A stretch of DNA of 41,547 nucleotides from Bacteroidales bacterium. GTDB lineage: Bacteria > Bacteroidota > Bacteroidia > Bacteroidales > UBA4181. Made by a program: the position numbers and the translations under genes. The stretch's first letter is position 1. Each line of letters opens with the position of its first letter. Positions 11,889 to 19,748 of the stretch are shown piece by piece. Below the pieces are notes generated by a model that worked only from the letters and a program-made list of their open reading frames with translations, ran no database searches and was not told where the DNA came from. The DNA lies in assembly GCA_031270985.1 (NCBI GenBank), contig JAISWR010000050.1, positions 1 to 41,547 of the forward strand. The letters run 5' to 3'.

Positions 11889-12828
11889 CACCTCTACGTG
11901 CGGCGCAAAAACAGTCTCCACGGTTTTTTGCCTCCGTGTTATCGCTGCATGTGACGCTGTTGCGGTACCACCCGTAGAACAGTCCAATTTCCTCTTCAAT
12001 GATGCGTTCTGCCTTTTCGGCCTCTTCGTTGCGCAGGGAAAGGTTTTGCTGTGCAAAATGCTCGATGTCTTCCAGATTGTATAATCTGATGCCCTTCATA
12101 TCGGCAACGGAAGATTCTACGTCACGGGGAAAGGCGAGGTCGAATATCAGCATATTCCGTCCTTCGGGAATATCTTCGCGGCGCACGACGACATGAGGCG
12201 CGGAAGTAGCGCAAATCAGGATGTCGGCACAGTCCAGCAGCCGTTTTTTTTCGTCCAGCCGAACGGCTGTCCCGCCGTATTGCCGCGCCAATGCTTCGGC
12301 TTTGGCGATATTGCGGTTGGACAGGAACACTTGTAATGCCTGTTTTGCTGTGAGGAATTTCAGGATATCCTCCGTCAGTTTATTGACTCCCACAATGCCT
12401 ACCACTTTGTCTTTCAGTCCGGCTGTTTCCCGTTTCAGTATTTCCGCCGTTGCCTGACTGTGCGACACCGCCCCTTCAGATATACCGGTTTCGTTGCGTA
12501 CCCGCTTGCCGACGTGCATGGCGGTTTGGAACAGTTTGTGCAATTGGGGCGACAGGTGGTAACGCTCGCAAGCCGCACAGTAAGCCGTTTTCACTTGTCC
12601 CTGTATGGCGCGTTCGCCGGTCAGGCTTGATTCCAACCCGGAGGTCACGCGGTACAGATGACGCACAATGCCGTCAGGGACGTCGCCCGCGCCCCAGTAC
12701 AGTTCCGTCCGGTTGCACGTTTGCAGCAATACGTGTGGTTTGTCCGTATCCGGACGTATTTCCGCGAAACGTTTTTCCCGTTCTTCGAGAGAAAAATCAC
12801 TATTGTTGATTGACTTGCACTGTATCAT
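11872..12828 (-). CDS. hemA: Glutamyl-tRNA reductase, C-terminally shortened
   Basis: This enzyme reduces glutamyl-tRNA to glutamate-1-semialdehyde, starting C5 tetrapyrrole synthesis. The catalytic-cysteine motif LLQTCNRTELYW, GERAIQGQVKTAY and HVGKRVRNETGISEGAVS are all clear. The NADPH domain begins VVGIVGVNKLTEDIL, so the usual GxGxxG pattern is altered, and FDLAFPRDVE is intact. At 318 residues it is about 100 short of the usual length. After FYGWYRNS the sequence diverges and stops, so the helical dimerisation domain is absent. It follows the precorrin-2 dehydrogenase by 12 bases and is last in a hemB operon. It may still be active, but this is unusual. Confidence 0.88.
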   Translation of the reverse strand: MIQCKSINNSDFSLEEREKRFAEIRPDTDKPHVLLQTCNRTELYWGAGDVPDGIVRHLYRVTSGLESSLTGERAIQGQVKTAYCAACERYHLSPQLHKLFQTAMHVGKRVRNETGISEGAVSHSQATAEILKRETAGLKDKVVGIVGVNKLTEDILKFLTAKQALQVFLSNRNIAKAEALARQYGGTAVRLDEKKRLLDCADILICATSAPHVVVRREDIPEGRNMLIFDLAFPRDVESSVADMKGIRLYNLEDIEHFAQQNLSLRNEEAEKAERIIEEEIGLFYGWYRNSVTCSDNTEAKNRGDCFCAARRGVTSNV

Positions 12829-12840
12829 CCTCTATAACTT

Positions 12841-13269
12841 TCAACTTTCAATTAATTGCCGGATTTTATCCCGCAATGCAATGGAGCGGCGTACATCCTG
12901 TCCGTTGGAGGACACCGCGACGCTCATGTTCTCCGATTTCCACACAGCGGGCGAAATGAAGTCGCAAAGTGCGGGATTGTCGCATACGCAAGCCAAAATT
13001 CCCCGTGCAGCACACTCGGCTTTGACGGCTGCATTCAGATTCTCATTTTCCGTGCAGATGTACACCAGAAATGCGCCTTCCAAATCGGCGGGTTCGAAGG
13101 TTTTGCACACCCGTGTGAAAGGCAGGGCGTCAAAGCCATCCGTAAATGCCGGCGATATGACGGTGGCTTCATCGGTGAACCGAAGCAGCGCAACGGCTTT
13201 GTGGAGCGCCACTTTCCCGCCGCCAATCAACAAAATACGCTTGCCGGCGACGTCGAGGCACAGGGGCAT
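12841..13269 (-). CDS. Precorrin-2 dehydrogenase (CysG N-terminal/Met8-like), short
   Basis: The 142-residue product matches the NAD-binding part of siroheme synthases: PLCLDVAGKRILLIGGGKVA with a GxGxxA-type nucleotide loop, then FLVYICTENENLNAAV, CVCDNPALCDFISPA and SVAVSSNGQDVRRS. The family oxidises precorrin-2 to sirohydrochlorin and may insert iron. The helical C-terminal part of Met8p/CysG is mostly missing. The ATG at 13269 follows the hemB stop by ten bases; an ATG at 13302 would overlap hemB by 23 bases and add 11 residues. Its place between hemB and hemA ties it to tetrapyrrole synthesis, probably the siroheme branch. Confidence 0.85.
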   Translation of the reverse strand: MPLCLDVAGKRILLIGGGKVALHKAVALLRFTDEATVISPAFTDGFDALPFTRVCKTFEPADLEGAFLVYICTENENLNAAVKAECAARGILACVCDNPALCDFISPAVWKSENMSVAVSSNGQDVRRSIALRDKIRQLIES

Positions 13270-13279
13270 GAATATTTTT

Positions 13280-14254
13280 TTACCGGAAAAATTGTTTGGC
13301 ATAATAACTGATGATATAATCCGCACCGGCTCGTTTGATGGCCGTGAGGCTTTCGGCAAACACCTGTTTTTCGTCAAAGAAGCCGCGGGCGGCTCCATTT
13401 TTCAGCATCGCGTATTCGCCCGACACCTGATAGGCGACCAGCGGATGATCGGGGAAACGTTCGGACGCGCGCCGGACAATGTCCAGATACGCAGCCGCGG
13501 GCTTTACCATGACCCAATCCGCTCCTTCGTCAATATCGGCGGCTATTTCGTCCAATGCTTGATGGCAGGTGCGGTAATCCATCTGGTATGTCTTGCGATT
13601 GCCGAAAGAAGGTGCGGAAGCAGCCGCATCTCGGAAAGGCCCGTAAAATGAAGAAGCGTATTTTGCCGAATATCCGAGTATCCTCGTGTGCAGCCCTGCA
13701 TCTTTCAGCCGTGTGCGAATGGCTTTCACCTGACCGTCCATCATAGCGGAGGGCGCCACAAAATCGGCGCCTGCTGCCGCATGGTGCAGCGCCATTTCCG
13801 CCAGCAACGGCAAAGTAGCGTCATTGTCCACATCCTCTCCGCGCAATACGCCGCAATGACCGTGCGAAGTGTATTCGCAAAGACACACATCCGTGATGAC
13901 CGTCGTTTGCGGAAAACGCGCCTTAATCGCTTTCACCGTGCGGCAGATCAAACTGTCGGGCGACATGCCCGCACTTCCGTATTCGTCTTTGCGTGCACGG
14001 TCAATCACGCCGAAAAGCAATATTTTGTCAATACCCAGCGCTAATGCTTCGCTCAAGTCCTCCATAAGCATATCGGCAGAAAAGCGGGAAATACCCTCCA
14101 TCGAAGGTATTGTTGCGCACACGTCCGTTCCCTCCGTCACAAAATACGGATAAATGAAATCCGACGGAGCAAGCCCCACGTCGGCATAACGGTCTCGCAC
14201 CTGCTGAGAGACACGAAACGGACGAAACCGTGCAAATTTTTCAGGCGTTGGCAT
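13280..14254 (-). CDS. hemB: Porphobilinogen synthase (delta-aminolevulinic acid dehydratase)
   Basis: The 324-residue enzyme condenses two 5-aminolevulinates to porphobilinogen. The Schiff-base lysines are in LGYSAKYASSFYGPFR and WVMVKPAAAYLD. The cysteine cluster in DVCLCEYTSHGHCG marks the zinc-dependent type. SYYAKQFFR is a normal C-terminus. The ATG at 14254 gives the usual length and starts MPTPEKFARFRPFR; an in-frame ATG at 14335 lies upstream of the -7 box and is rejected. It is the first gene of the hemB / precorrin-2 dehydrogenase / hemA operon. Confidence 0.96.
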   Translation of the reverse strand: MPTPEKFARFRPFRVSQQVRDRYADVGLAPSDFIYPYFVTEGTDVCATIPSMEGISRFSADMLMEDLSEALALGIDKILLFGVIDRARKDEYGSAGMSPDSLICRTVKAIKARFPQTTVITDVCLCEYTSHGHCGVLRGEDVDNDATLPLLAEMALHHAAAGADFVAPSAMMDGQVKAIRTRLKDAGLHTRILGYSAKYASSFYGPFRDAAASAPSFGNRKTYQMDYRTCHQALDEIAADIDEGADWVMVKPAAAYLDIVRRASERFPDHPLVAYQVSGEYAMLKNGAARGFFDEKQVFAESLTAIKRAGADYIISYYAKQFFR

Positions 14255-14272
14255 ACTGTCTGTATTTGAGGG

Positions 14273-14280
14273 CAAATGTA
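14273..14280 (-). promoter_or_regulatory. -7 box for the hemB operon
   Basis: TACATTTG on the minus strand matches TAnnTTTG and lies 18 bases before the hemB ATG at 14254. No TTG at the expected upstream distance was found. Confidence 0.45.
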
Positions 14281-14446
14281 CATGATTTTTTCTAAACTGC
14301 ACCGTACCTGAAAAGTTTTGACGGAGAAAATTCATGCTTTGCGCGGGTTGAAACAGGTGAAGGTAGATATGCGGCAGGGCGTTTGCGTCCGTTGCACTGG
14401 AGAAGCCGCTGAAACGGCGCTGTTCTCGGGGAATATTTAAGGATTT

Positions 14447-15802
14447 TTACGCTGTTTGCGAGACTGCCCTTGCCAACGTCTCAAGAAGATTCTTCCTAAG
14501 CGTTATCATTCTGCGGGTGTCGCAGTTTTTCCCGTGTTTCAGAAAACGGATGTCGGCAACCGTTGTTTGTAACGATCGATACCACCACAGTGCAAACAGT
14601 CCTGCGGGAAGCATCGCCGCAACGGTACAGATTTTCCCCGAAACACAAGGAACAAAAACGATGGAGAGTATGGCAACTGTCAGGTAGTACAGCGGGAAGA
14701 GCACCACGCAGGCGACGTACTGTACGGAACTGATGAACTGAGGGTCTTTTACTTTTGAGGAAGCCCGTACGGACAGCCTGTAAGGGATATAATTGAACAG
14801 CAATCCCGCCATCCACAGGGGAGTGCCTGCCAACAAGAGCAATATCCGCCAAAGCATGTCGCGTCCTGTGTGGGGCTGCGCTACGATATGATCGCGGAAA
14901 CGGTATGTCTCCAAAAGCAAGAGATATGCATCAATCTGTGTCTTCAGGAAGAGCATCCCGTCGGGATTTTCAAGGGCAAGCGTTTCCATTGCAGCAACAA
15001 TCCGCTGTTGCGCCGACAATCTTCCCTGTCCGTTGCGTCTCAAGCCGATTATCCCTGCGATTTCAGGCGCAAATATCCGTCGCGCCCATTCTATTTCATG
15101 ATAATAGCTGTCGTTCCCGATATGTACCATGCCTTCCTTCATGCGCGCGGAGAGTGTGTCCTGCAACAATTTGAAAGCCTTTGCGGGGTTTTCCGCATAC
15201 AAACCGTAATAATCCGACATTTCCAGCGCTTCCCCGTAGCGGATAATGACGTCACTCCGAAATTTCCGCGTGTCGGAATATTCCAGCCCCACAGGCACGA
15301 TTTTTACACCTTTGTTGTTGCCGTATTCTTCCTGTGCCTTCATGGCGATGCGAAAAACGCCTTTTTGCAACACATTCAAGCGTTTCTTTTCATTGTGGCC
15401 GCCTTCGGGCATGATGCCCATAGCCCGTTTGCGCCGCAACACCCGGATGAGGACGTCAAACGTTTCCTGATTGTTGTCCGTACCGCCGGCGCCGTCCCGC
15501 TTACGATAAACGGGAAGAATATGCAAAAAATGCAGAATACGGATAACCACCGGATGACGGAAAATATCGGCACGCGCCACAAAAACCGGCTGACGATTTT
15601 CCGTACACAGGATACATATCGCATCCATCAACGCATTTTGATGGTTGGGCGTAAAAATAACGGGGCCTTTGGGCGCCGAATTCCTCCCGACGACCTGTAT
15701 TTTTCGGTAAAAGAAAAGAAAAACGGGAAAAACAAAGAATGTCCGCACAAAAGCATATCCTTTTGAAAAACGCCCCATCTTCTTATCTAACGGCTCAAAC
15801 AT
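14447..15802 (-). CDS. PlsC-like 1-acyl-glycerol-phosphate acyltransferase family protein
   Basis: The 451-residue membrane-bound protein contains an acyltransferase domain with the catalytic HX4D motif TPNHQNALMDA, FVARADIF, and the substrate motif IMPEGGHNEKKRL. An IVPVGLEY strand follows. An N-terminal hydrophobic segment (FVFPVFLFF) and two to three helices near residues 320-420 (LLLLAGTPLWMAGLLFNYI, VVLFPLYYLTVAILSIVFV) anchor it. It likely acylates lysophosphatidic acid or a related lipid. The C-terminal extension of about 200 residues beyond the catalytic domain is usual for this Bacteroidetes group. It is preceded by a 430-base intergenic region with a duplicated repeat. Confidence 0.9.
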   Translation of the reverse strand: MFEPLDKKMGRFSKGYAFVRTFFVFPVFLFFYRKIQVVGRNSAPKGPVIFTPNHQNALMDAICILCTENRQPVFVARADIFRHPVVIRILHFLHILPVYRKRDGAGGTDNNQETFDVLIRVLRRKRAMGIMPEGGHNEKKRLNVLQKGVFRIAMKAQEEYGNNKGVKIVPVGLEYSDTRKFRSDVIIRYGEALEMSDYYGLYAENPAKAFKLLQDTLSARMKEGMVHIGNDSYYHEIEWARRIFAPEIAGIIGLRRNGQGRLSAQQRIVAAMETLALENPDGMLFLKTQIDAYLLLLETYRFRDHIVAQPHTGRDMLWRILLLLAGTPLWMAGLLFNYIPYRLSVRASSKVKDPQFISSVQYVACVVLFPLYYLTVAILSIVFVPCVSGKICTVAAMLPAGLFALWWYRSLQTTVADIRFLKHGKNCDTRRMITLRKNLLETLARAVSQTA

Positions 15803-15831
15803 AACAAATCCATTTTAATACATCAGTCCTG

Positions 15832-15839
15832 CAAAAATA
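15832..15839 (-). promoter_or_regulatory. -7 box for the acyltransferase gene, abutting a repeat
   Basis: TATTTTTG on the minus strand matches TAnnTTTG, 29 bases before the ATG at 15802. The 85-bp repeat begins at the very next base upstream, so the -33 region falls inside the repeat, where no TTG is seen. Confidence 0.42.
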
Positions 15840-16009
15840 CATCGTTTTTTTTTACCACAGAGGACACGGAGAACACAGAGTTTATTTTTCCTCTGTGCCC
15901 TCTGTGATCTCTGAGGTTAATAATCATCGTTTTTTTTTACCACAGAGGACACGGAGAATACAGAGTTTATTTTTCCTCTGTGCCCTCTGTGATCTCTGTG
16001 GTTAATAAT
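15840..16009. repeat. 85-bp tandem duplication with internal inverted repeat
   Basis: Two units, 15840-15924 and 15925-16009, follow each other with no spacer and differ at two positions only (C/T near 15874 and 15959, A/T near 15914 and 15999). Each has a run of nine T and an inverted repeat of about 27-base arms. In each arm the 9-base pattern nnCACAGAG recurs three times: ACCACAGAG, GACACGGAG, AACACAGAG on the left, and ACCACAGAG, ATCACAGAG, GGCACAGAG read back on the right. Similar CACAGAG palindromes are scattered in many environmental bacterial genomes. No coding capacity is seen. Confidence 0.9.
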
Positions 16010-16084
16010 CATCCTAATCAAAAAAGGCAATAGCGCCTCAAAAAAAGATTTAGCCAAAAAAACAAATATTTTGACGATACTTTT

Positions 16085-16123
16085 GAAAAAAAAGACTGTC
16101 TCGAATGCTTTTGAGACAGTCTT
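16085..16123 (-). terminator. Rho-independent terminator of the beta-helix lipoprotein gene
   Basis: Perfect 11-base arms AAGACTGTCTC (16092-16102) and GAGACAGTCTT (16113-16123) flank a ten-base loop. On the minus strand the stem is followed by a run of eight T. It lies about 110 bases after the stop at 16233. Confidence 0.78.
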
Positions 16124-16232
16124 ATAAAATTGGCATACTAATCTGTTTATCCGTATTTTATATATACTACTTTATCCCCATGAACGGTAATATTTTAAAA
16201 ACGGTTTAACTCTTTTGCGAGTTTTCCACCCA

Positions 16233-17654
16233 TCAATAGTCCGTATTTTGCGGGTCGAAGTTTGCCCAGCCGGCTGTCCAGTCGTCGGAGTCGGCGTCGG
16301 AGGCGAATGCGCCGGCGTAAGTCACTTTGTCGAAGCCGCTGCTCACTTTGTCGTCGGTGAAGGAGGCGCCGCTCAACAGCGGGCTGCCCGTTTGCGGGGC
16401 GTAGCGTTTGCCGGCGTTCAGTTTCAGGTCGGCGATGTCGGTGAAGGAGCGGTTGTTGCCTCCTTCGCGGCTGAAATAGCTTGCCGAAAATTCGCCTGTT
16501 GTTCCTCCATTGGCGTCAACGCCGAGTTTGTCCATTCCGCCGAAATACACGTTCTGTATTTTCAGTTCGCCGTCGGTTGCCCATTTTTGGGTGGTAGAGC
16601 CTTTGTCGTTTTCCACTATCAGTCCCACGGGGAAACCCACCGTCACCGAGTTGAAGTAGTTCAGCTTCGTGTTGCGGCGCAGGTGCATTGCTGCCTGAAA
16701 CACGCCGAGTTTCGATCCGTTATCGGGGTTCATGTCGCCGCCGTTGATGTACGTGGCAGAGTTATTGAAGCCGTCTTGAACGCGGGGCCCCACCATCGTC
16801 ACGTTGCTGAATGTACAGGAGGTGAAAGGTGTTTTGATGCTACCGTCGGCGTCGTTGTCCGACTCGAAACCGTTGGAGCGCGACGTATCGGCGATTCTCG
16901 GGTCGCGGATTGCCAGCGCATACTGTATTTTTCCGGAGAAGCCGTTGTCCGTGTCGAAATCGTCGTCCCAGCCTTTGTAGGCGATCAGGTATTTGGCGTT
17001 CACCGCGCCGCCGAACCACTCAAAGGAATCGTCGTTGCTGTAGGACACCTGCACGTGGTCGAACGTGGTGCCGCTGCCCACCGATCCCAGCGTGATGCCG
17101 TTGATTTCCTGATCGGTTTTGAAGGGGTATCCCGCAAATTCCACGCGGATGTAGCGGTACACACCCGAATTGTCGGTGTTGCTGCTACCTCCGTAGGTGG
17201 TGCGCGGACCGCCTTCGATGATTTTCGCGCCGCCGTTGTTCGTTGCCCGTCCGCAGATGATCAAACCGCCCCAGTCGCCCGGTTTGCGGCTGCCTTTCGT
17301 CTGCGCCGAAGTGAAGACGATCGGTTCGTCCTGCGTGCCTTCGGCAATCACTTTACCGCCCGGCTCTACCACCAGCGCCGCCTTCGTGTCCTTGTCGCCC
17401 TTGATGACCGTTCCTTTCTCGATGGTCAGCGTGGCGCCGTTGCACACGTATACCCAGCCTTTGAGCACATACTTGCCTTTTTCAAGCCGAAAGTCGCTCG
17501 TGATTTCAAACTCCTGCTCGCCGTTGCCTATCTGCGTGCCGTTTTCAAACAGCACTTCCGACACCGGAGTGTCGTCCTTCTTTTCCTTGTCGCATGCCGT
17601 AAAGGCGGCAAAAATCGCTGCCGCTACGATACTTAAAAACTTGTTCGTTTTCAT
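16233..17654 (-). CDS. Surface lipoprotein with right-handed beta-helix-like repeats
   Basis: The 473-residue product has a lipoprotein signal peptide (FLSIVAAAIFAAFTACDKEKK, modified Cys near 21). A long beta-rich body follows with repeated phrases such as GATLTIEKGTVIKGD, LVVEPGGKVIAEGTQDEPIV and YRYIRVEFAGYPFK. These suit a parallel beta-helix and are typical of a widespread Bacteroidetes lipoprotein family of unknown function, sometimes misnamed 'multidrug transporter'. Many Asp and Asn residues (DDDFDTDNGF, ESDNDADGS) suggest calcium or glycan binding. No TonB receptor gene is next to it. A strong terminator follows, so it is likely monocistronic. A long open frame on the opposite strand is a shadow of its base composition. 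Confidence 0.85.
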   Translation of the reverse strand: MKTNKFLSIVAAAIFAAFTACDKEKKDDTPVSEVLFENGTQIGNGEQEFEITSDFRLEKGKYVLKGWVYVCNGATLTIEKGTVIKGDKDTKAALVVEPGGKVIAEGTQDEPIVFTSAQTKGSRKPGDWGGLIICGRATNNGGAKIIEGGPRTTYGGSSNTDNSGVYRYIRVEFAGYPFKTDQEINGITLGSVGSGTTFDHVQVSYSNDDSFEWFGGAVNAKYLIAYKGWDDDFDTDNGFSGKIQYALAIRDPRIADTSRSNGFESDNDADGSIKTPFTSCTFSNVTMVGPRVQDGFNNSATYINGGDMNPDNGSKLGVFQAAMHLRRNTKLNYFNSVTVGFPVGLIVENDKGSTTQKWATDGELKIQNVYFGGMDKLGVDANGGTTGEFSASYFSREGGNNRSFTDIADLKLNAGKRYAPQTGSPLLSGASFTDDKVSSGFDKVTYAGAFASDADSDDWTAGWANFDPQNTDY

Positions 17655-17664
17655 GATAAAAAAT

Positions 17665-18144
17665 TTAAAATTTAAATAATATAAAATTGGTTAAAAAAAA
17701 TTTCGATGGTTGAACGTGGTGCAAATCCTGAATTTTAGATTTCTTAAATCCGTCAGGTTTTAAAAAGCCCGTCAGGTTTGGGAGGAAGTGTTTGAAACCA
17801 GTCGGTATCAGGTCTAAAAGACGGCTGAGGTACAGCACGGGAATCAACGAGCGGTAACGTTTCAGCATTGCAAAGACGCCGACAAACGACGCAAACTCGC
17901 CAAACGCATTGGACATACCGAATGTCGGCAGGTGCAAACATCCGGTCAAATTTCCCTTGCCCGGCATGTGGCGGGATTTTCGTGAAGTTAGTTCCCCGTT
18001 CGGACAAACTTGCATCCCCTCTGCGCTATCCGTCCGGGTTTTGCCTGCGAACTTGGAGGGCATAAACTCACGGGATAAATCGAACGCGGACTGCGCGGTA
18101 AATTTGCGGACTGCCGCCATCATGACAAATATTTTCCTTGACAT
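17665..18144 (-). CDS. Doubtful hypothetical ORF
   Basis: An open frame of 159 codons begins at the ATG at 18144 (MSRKIFVMMAAVRKF) and ends 11 bases before the lipoprotein gene. The translation has no recognisable domain, signal peptide or membrane helix. Its tail crosses repeated CCGTCAGGTTT elements (LTGFLKPDGF), which suggests accidental translation of non-coding DNA. A TACTTTTG box on the same strand at 18320-18313 could start a transcript here. It is listed only because nothing better explains the stretch. Confidence 0.2.
   Translation of the reverse strand: MSRKIFVMMAAVRKFTAQSAFDLSREFMPSKFAGKTRTDSAEGMQVCPNGELTSRKSRHMPGKGNLTGCLHLPTFGMSNAFGEFASFVGVFAMLKRYRSLIPVLYLSRLLDLIPTGFKHFLPNLTGFLKPDGFKKSKIQDLHHVQPSKFFLTNFILFKF
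17750..17779. repeat. Paired CCGTCAGGTTT elements
   Basis: CCGTCAGGTTT occurs at 17750-17760 and 17769-17779, 19 bases apart. The motif is close to the AACCTGACAGG-type interspersed repeats common in Bacteroidetes genomes. No function is seen. Confidence 0.4.
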
Positions 18145-18384
18145 AATAATTACATTGAATTACGCTGCAAAGAAACATCGCCGATGTTACCTGATGATTA
18201 CAGTAAGTTTACTTTTTTGTTAAGAAAGTGTTACGAAAGTGTTAAGGGACATGCTACGCGATTGCCCGTCACGGGAAATACCGGCGATACCGGTTAAAGA
18301 CTGTGGCTACATCAAAAGTAGCAAAACCGTCATCGGTAGTCCTCTGTTTGGGCGGGATTTTGCCCAAGGTTGCAACGTTTCACC
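18145..18384. other. Gene-poor stretch downstream of birA
   Basis: No gene is seen. The stretch holds a short direct repeat, GTTAAGAAAGT/GTTACGAAAGT (about 18219-18241), and a minus-strand TACTTTTG box at 18320-18313. Together with the doubtful frame at 17665-18144 it makes about 730 bases without a supported gene. Confidence 0.35.
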
Positions 18385-19113
18385 TCACGGTATGATGGTT
18401 TCCACTTCTTTGAAACCGAATGTTCTTATGCTGTTGTCGGCGGTGCGCAGTTCGAGCATTCCATAGCGGTTAACGCCGATGATGCGGGCTTCGAAGCGTT
18501 CTCCGTCGGCGCAGTAGGTTTTCCATTCGTTGAAACGGTACAGTCGGCGGATGTAATCGTTGTGTAGCGTTTCAGGTGTCGTGCGCAGTTGCAGATAGCG
18601 GTCGGCGATGCGTTGCAATATCCGGTGCAGGCAGTTTTCCAAATCGAAATACCGACTTGTTATCTGGTATAGCGACACGGGATTTGGGGCGTCGCCGACA
18701 AACTGTTCCTGATTGATGTTGACGCCTATCCCCGCTATGGTTTTTGTCACCCGTGCACCTTCCATAAAATTTTCCACCAGAATGCCGGTGATTTTTCGGT
18801 CGCCGGCATATACGTCGTTGGGCCATTTAACGGTAACGCTGTCCGCATATTGCGCAACAAAGTCGCATACCGCCAGCGCCACAGCTTTGGAGATGCCGAA
18901 CTGTTCGGCGCCTTTCACAAAAGTGGGGTAAAGAAGAATGGAAAAGGTGAGGTTTTTGCCCGATTCGCTTTCCCATGCGTTACTGCCCTGTCCGCGTCCT
19001 TCGGTCTGACAGTCGGCAACGACTACCGTTTCTTCCGGAAGATGTCTGCCGGCAGACAGTTGTATCAGATGCCGATTGGTGGATTCGGTCTGTTGCAGCC
19101 TGATGATATTCAT
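18385..19113 (-). CDS. birA: Biotin--[acetyl-CoA-carboxylase] ligase, monofunctional
   Basis: The 242-residue enzyme activates biotin as biotinyl-AMP and joins it to the lysine of biotin carrier proteins. The adenylate loop GRGQGSNAWESESGKNLTFS replaces the usual GRGRxGRxW, with the same placement. SVTVKWPNDVYAGDRKITGIL holds the catalytic lysine, and GIGVNINQ completes the active site. There is no N-terminal helix-turn-helix, so it is not the DNA-binding repressor type. The ATG at 19113 gives the family start NIIRLQQTESTN. It diverges from the gene at 19203. Confidence 0.95.
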   Translation of the reverse strand: MNIIRLQQTESTNRHLIQLSAGRHLPEETVVVADCQTEGRGQGSNAWESESGKNLTFSILLYPTFVKGAEQFGISKAVALAVCDFVAQYADSVTVKWPNDVYAGDRKITGILVENFMEGARVTKTIAGIGVNINQEQFVGDAPNPVSLYQITSRYFDLENCLHRILQRIADRYLQLRTTPETLHNDYIRRLYRFNEWKTYCADGERFEARIIGVNRYGMLELRTADNSIRTFGFKEVETIIP

Positions 19114-19138
19114 AATGGCGAAAATTCAAAAAACAGAA

Positions 19139-19146
19139 CAAATATA
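19139..19146 (-). promoter_or_regulatory. -7 box for birA
   Basis: TATATTTG on the minus strand matches TAnnTTTG, 25 bases before the birA ATG. No clear TTG element lies upstream. Confidence 0.45.
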
Positions 19147-19178
19147 AAGGAATTACCGGATTTTCGCATAATTTTTTA

Positions 19179-19186
19179 TACTTTTG
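19179..19186 (+). promoter_or_regulatory. -7 box for the 19203 membrane-protein gene
   Basis: TACTTTTG matches TAnnTTTG, 16 bases before the ATG at 19203. It diverges from the birA box. Confidence 0.42.
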
Positions 19187-19202
19187 TTTCGATATTTGAC
19201 GG

Positions 19203-19748
19203 ATGAAGCAGAGAAGTTGGTTTATTGCGGGTGTACGCCATAGAGTGAAGGCGGATATGGATGTGCGGCGTACCGCTATTTTTACGGCGTATGCACTGCG
19301 CTATTTGCAGATATTTGCCTTTGTCGGCGCATTTTTTGGCGTGATGATTGCTGTGGACTATTTTCTGCCTCAGGTGAACATAAAAGCACAAATTACGGGA
19401 AAAGAGCGTGACAACAGGGGTAATCACATTTATTTCGGACAGCGCTACTCCGTTACGGTGAACGTGGAGGCTTTCAACAACCTCCCAACCGGCGGCTTGG
19501 TGGATATTTACCGCACATCAGTGTTTGCTACGCCCGTAAAGATAGAATATCGTGGCGCGTATGTCGGCGCACCGTTCAACATTTACTGTTTTCCGCCACT
19601 TTTTTTTGTATGCATGTCCGGATGCCTATCGTTTTTTCTGTTGCTGAAAAACTGTCCCGATTCGGGCGTGAAGCGCGATACGCTAATTTCTGCAGGCATT
19701 CTCAATGTCATTGCATGCCTGCACACGCTGGCTTATTTGCTTTTATGA
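19203..19748 (+). CDS. Small membrane protein of unknown function
   Basis: I do not recognise this 181-residue protein. It shows three hydrophobic segments: about 34-55 (LQIFAFVGAFFGVMIAVDYF), 130-150 (PPLFFVCMSGCLSFFLLL) and 162-181 (SAGILNVIACLHTLAYLLL). Between the first two lies a soluble stretch of about 70 residues with alternating polar and hydrophobic residues, probably beta-rich and extracytoplasmic. It has its own -7 box, and its end overlaps the convergent rsmA by six bases. A plausible start and promoter suggest a real gene. Confidence 0.7.
   Translation: MKQRSWFIAGVRHRVKADMDVRRTAIFTAYALRYLQIFAFVGAFFGVMIAVDYFLPQVNIKAQITGKERDNRGNHIYFGQRYSVTVNVEAFNNLPTGGLVDIYRTSVFATPVKIEYRGAYVGAPFNIYCFPPLFFVCMSGCLSFFLLLKNCPDSGVKRDTLISAGILNVIACLHTLAYLLL

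Noticed and set aside
14255-14335. Upstream start for hemB
   Set aside because: It lies ahead of the TACATTTG box, and the extra residues do not belong to the family.
16215-17636. Open frame of 473 codons on the plus strand
   Set aside because: It lies opposite the beta-helix lipoprotein. Its translation has no domain or signal, while the minus-strand product has a lipobox, coherent repeats and a terminator.
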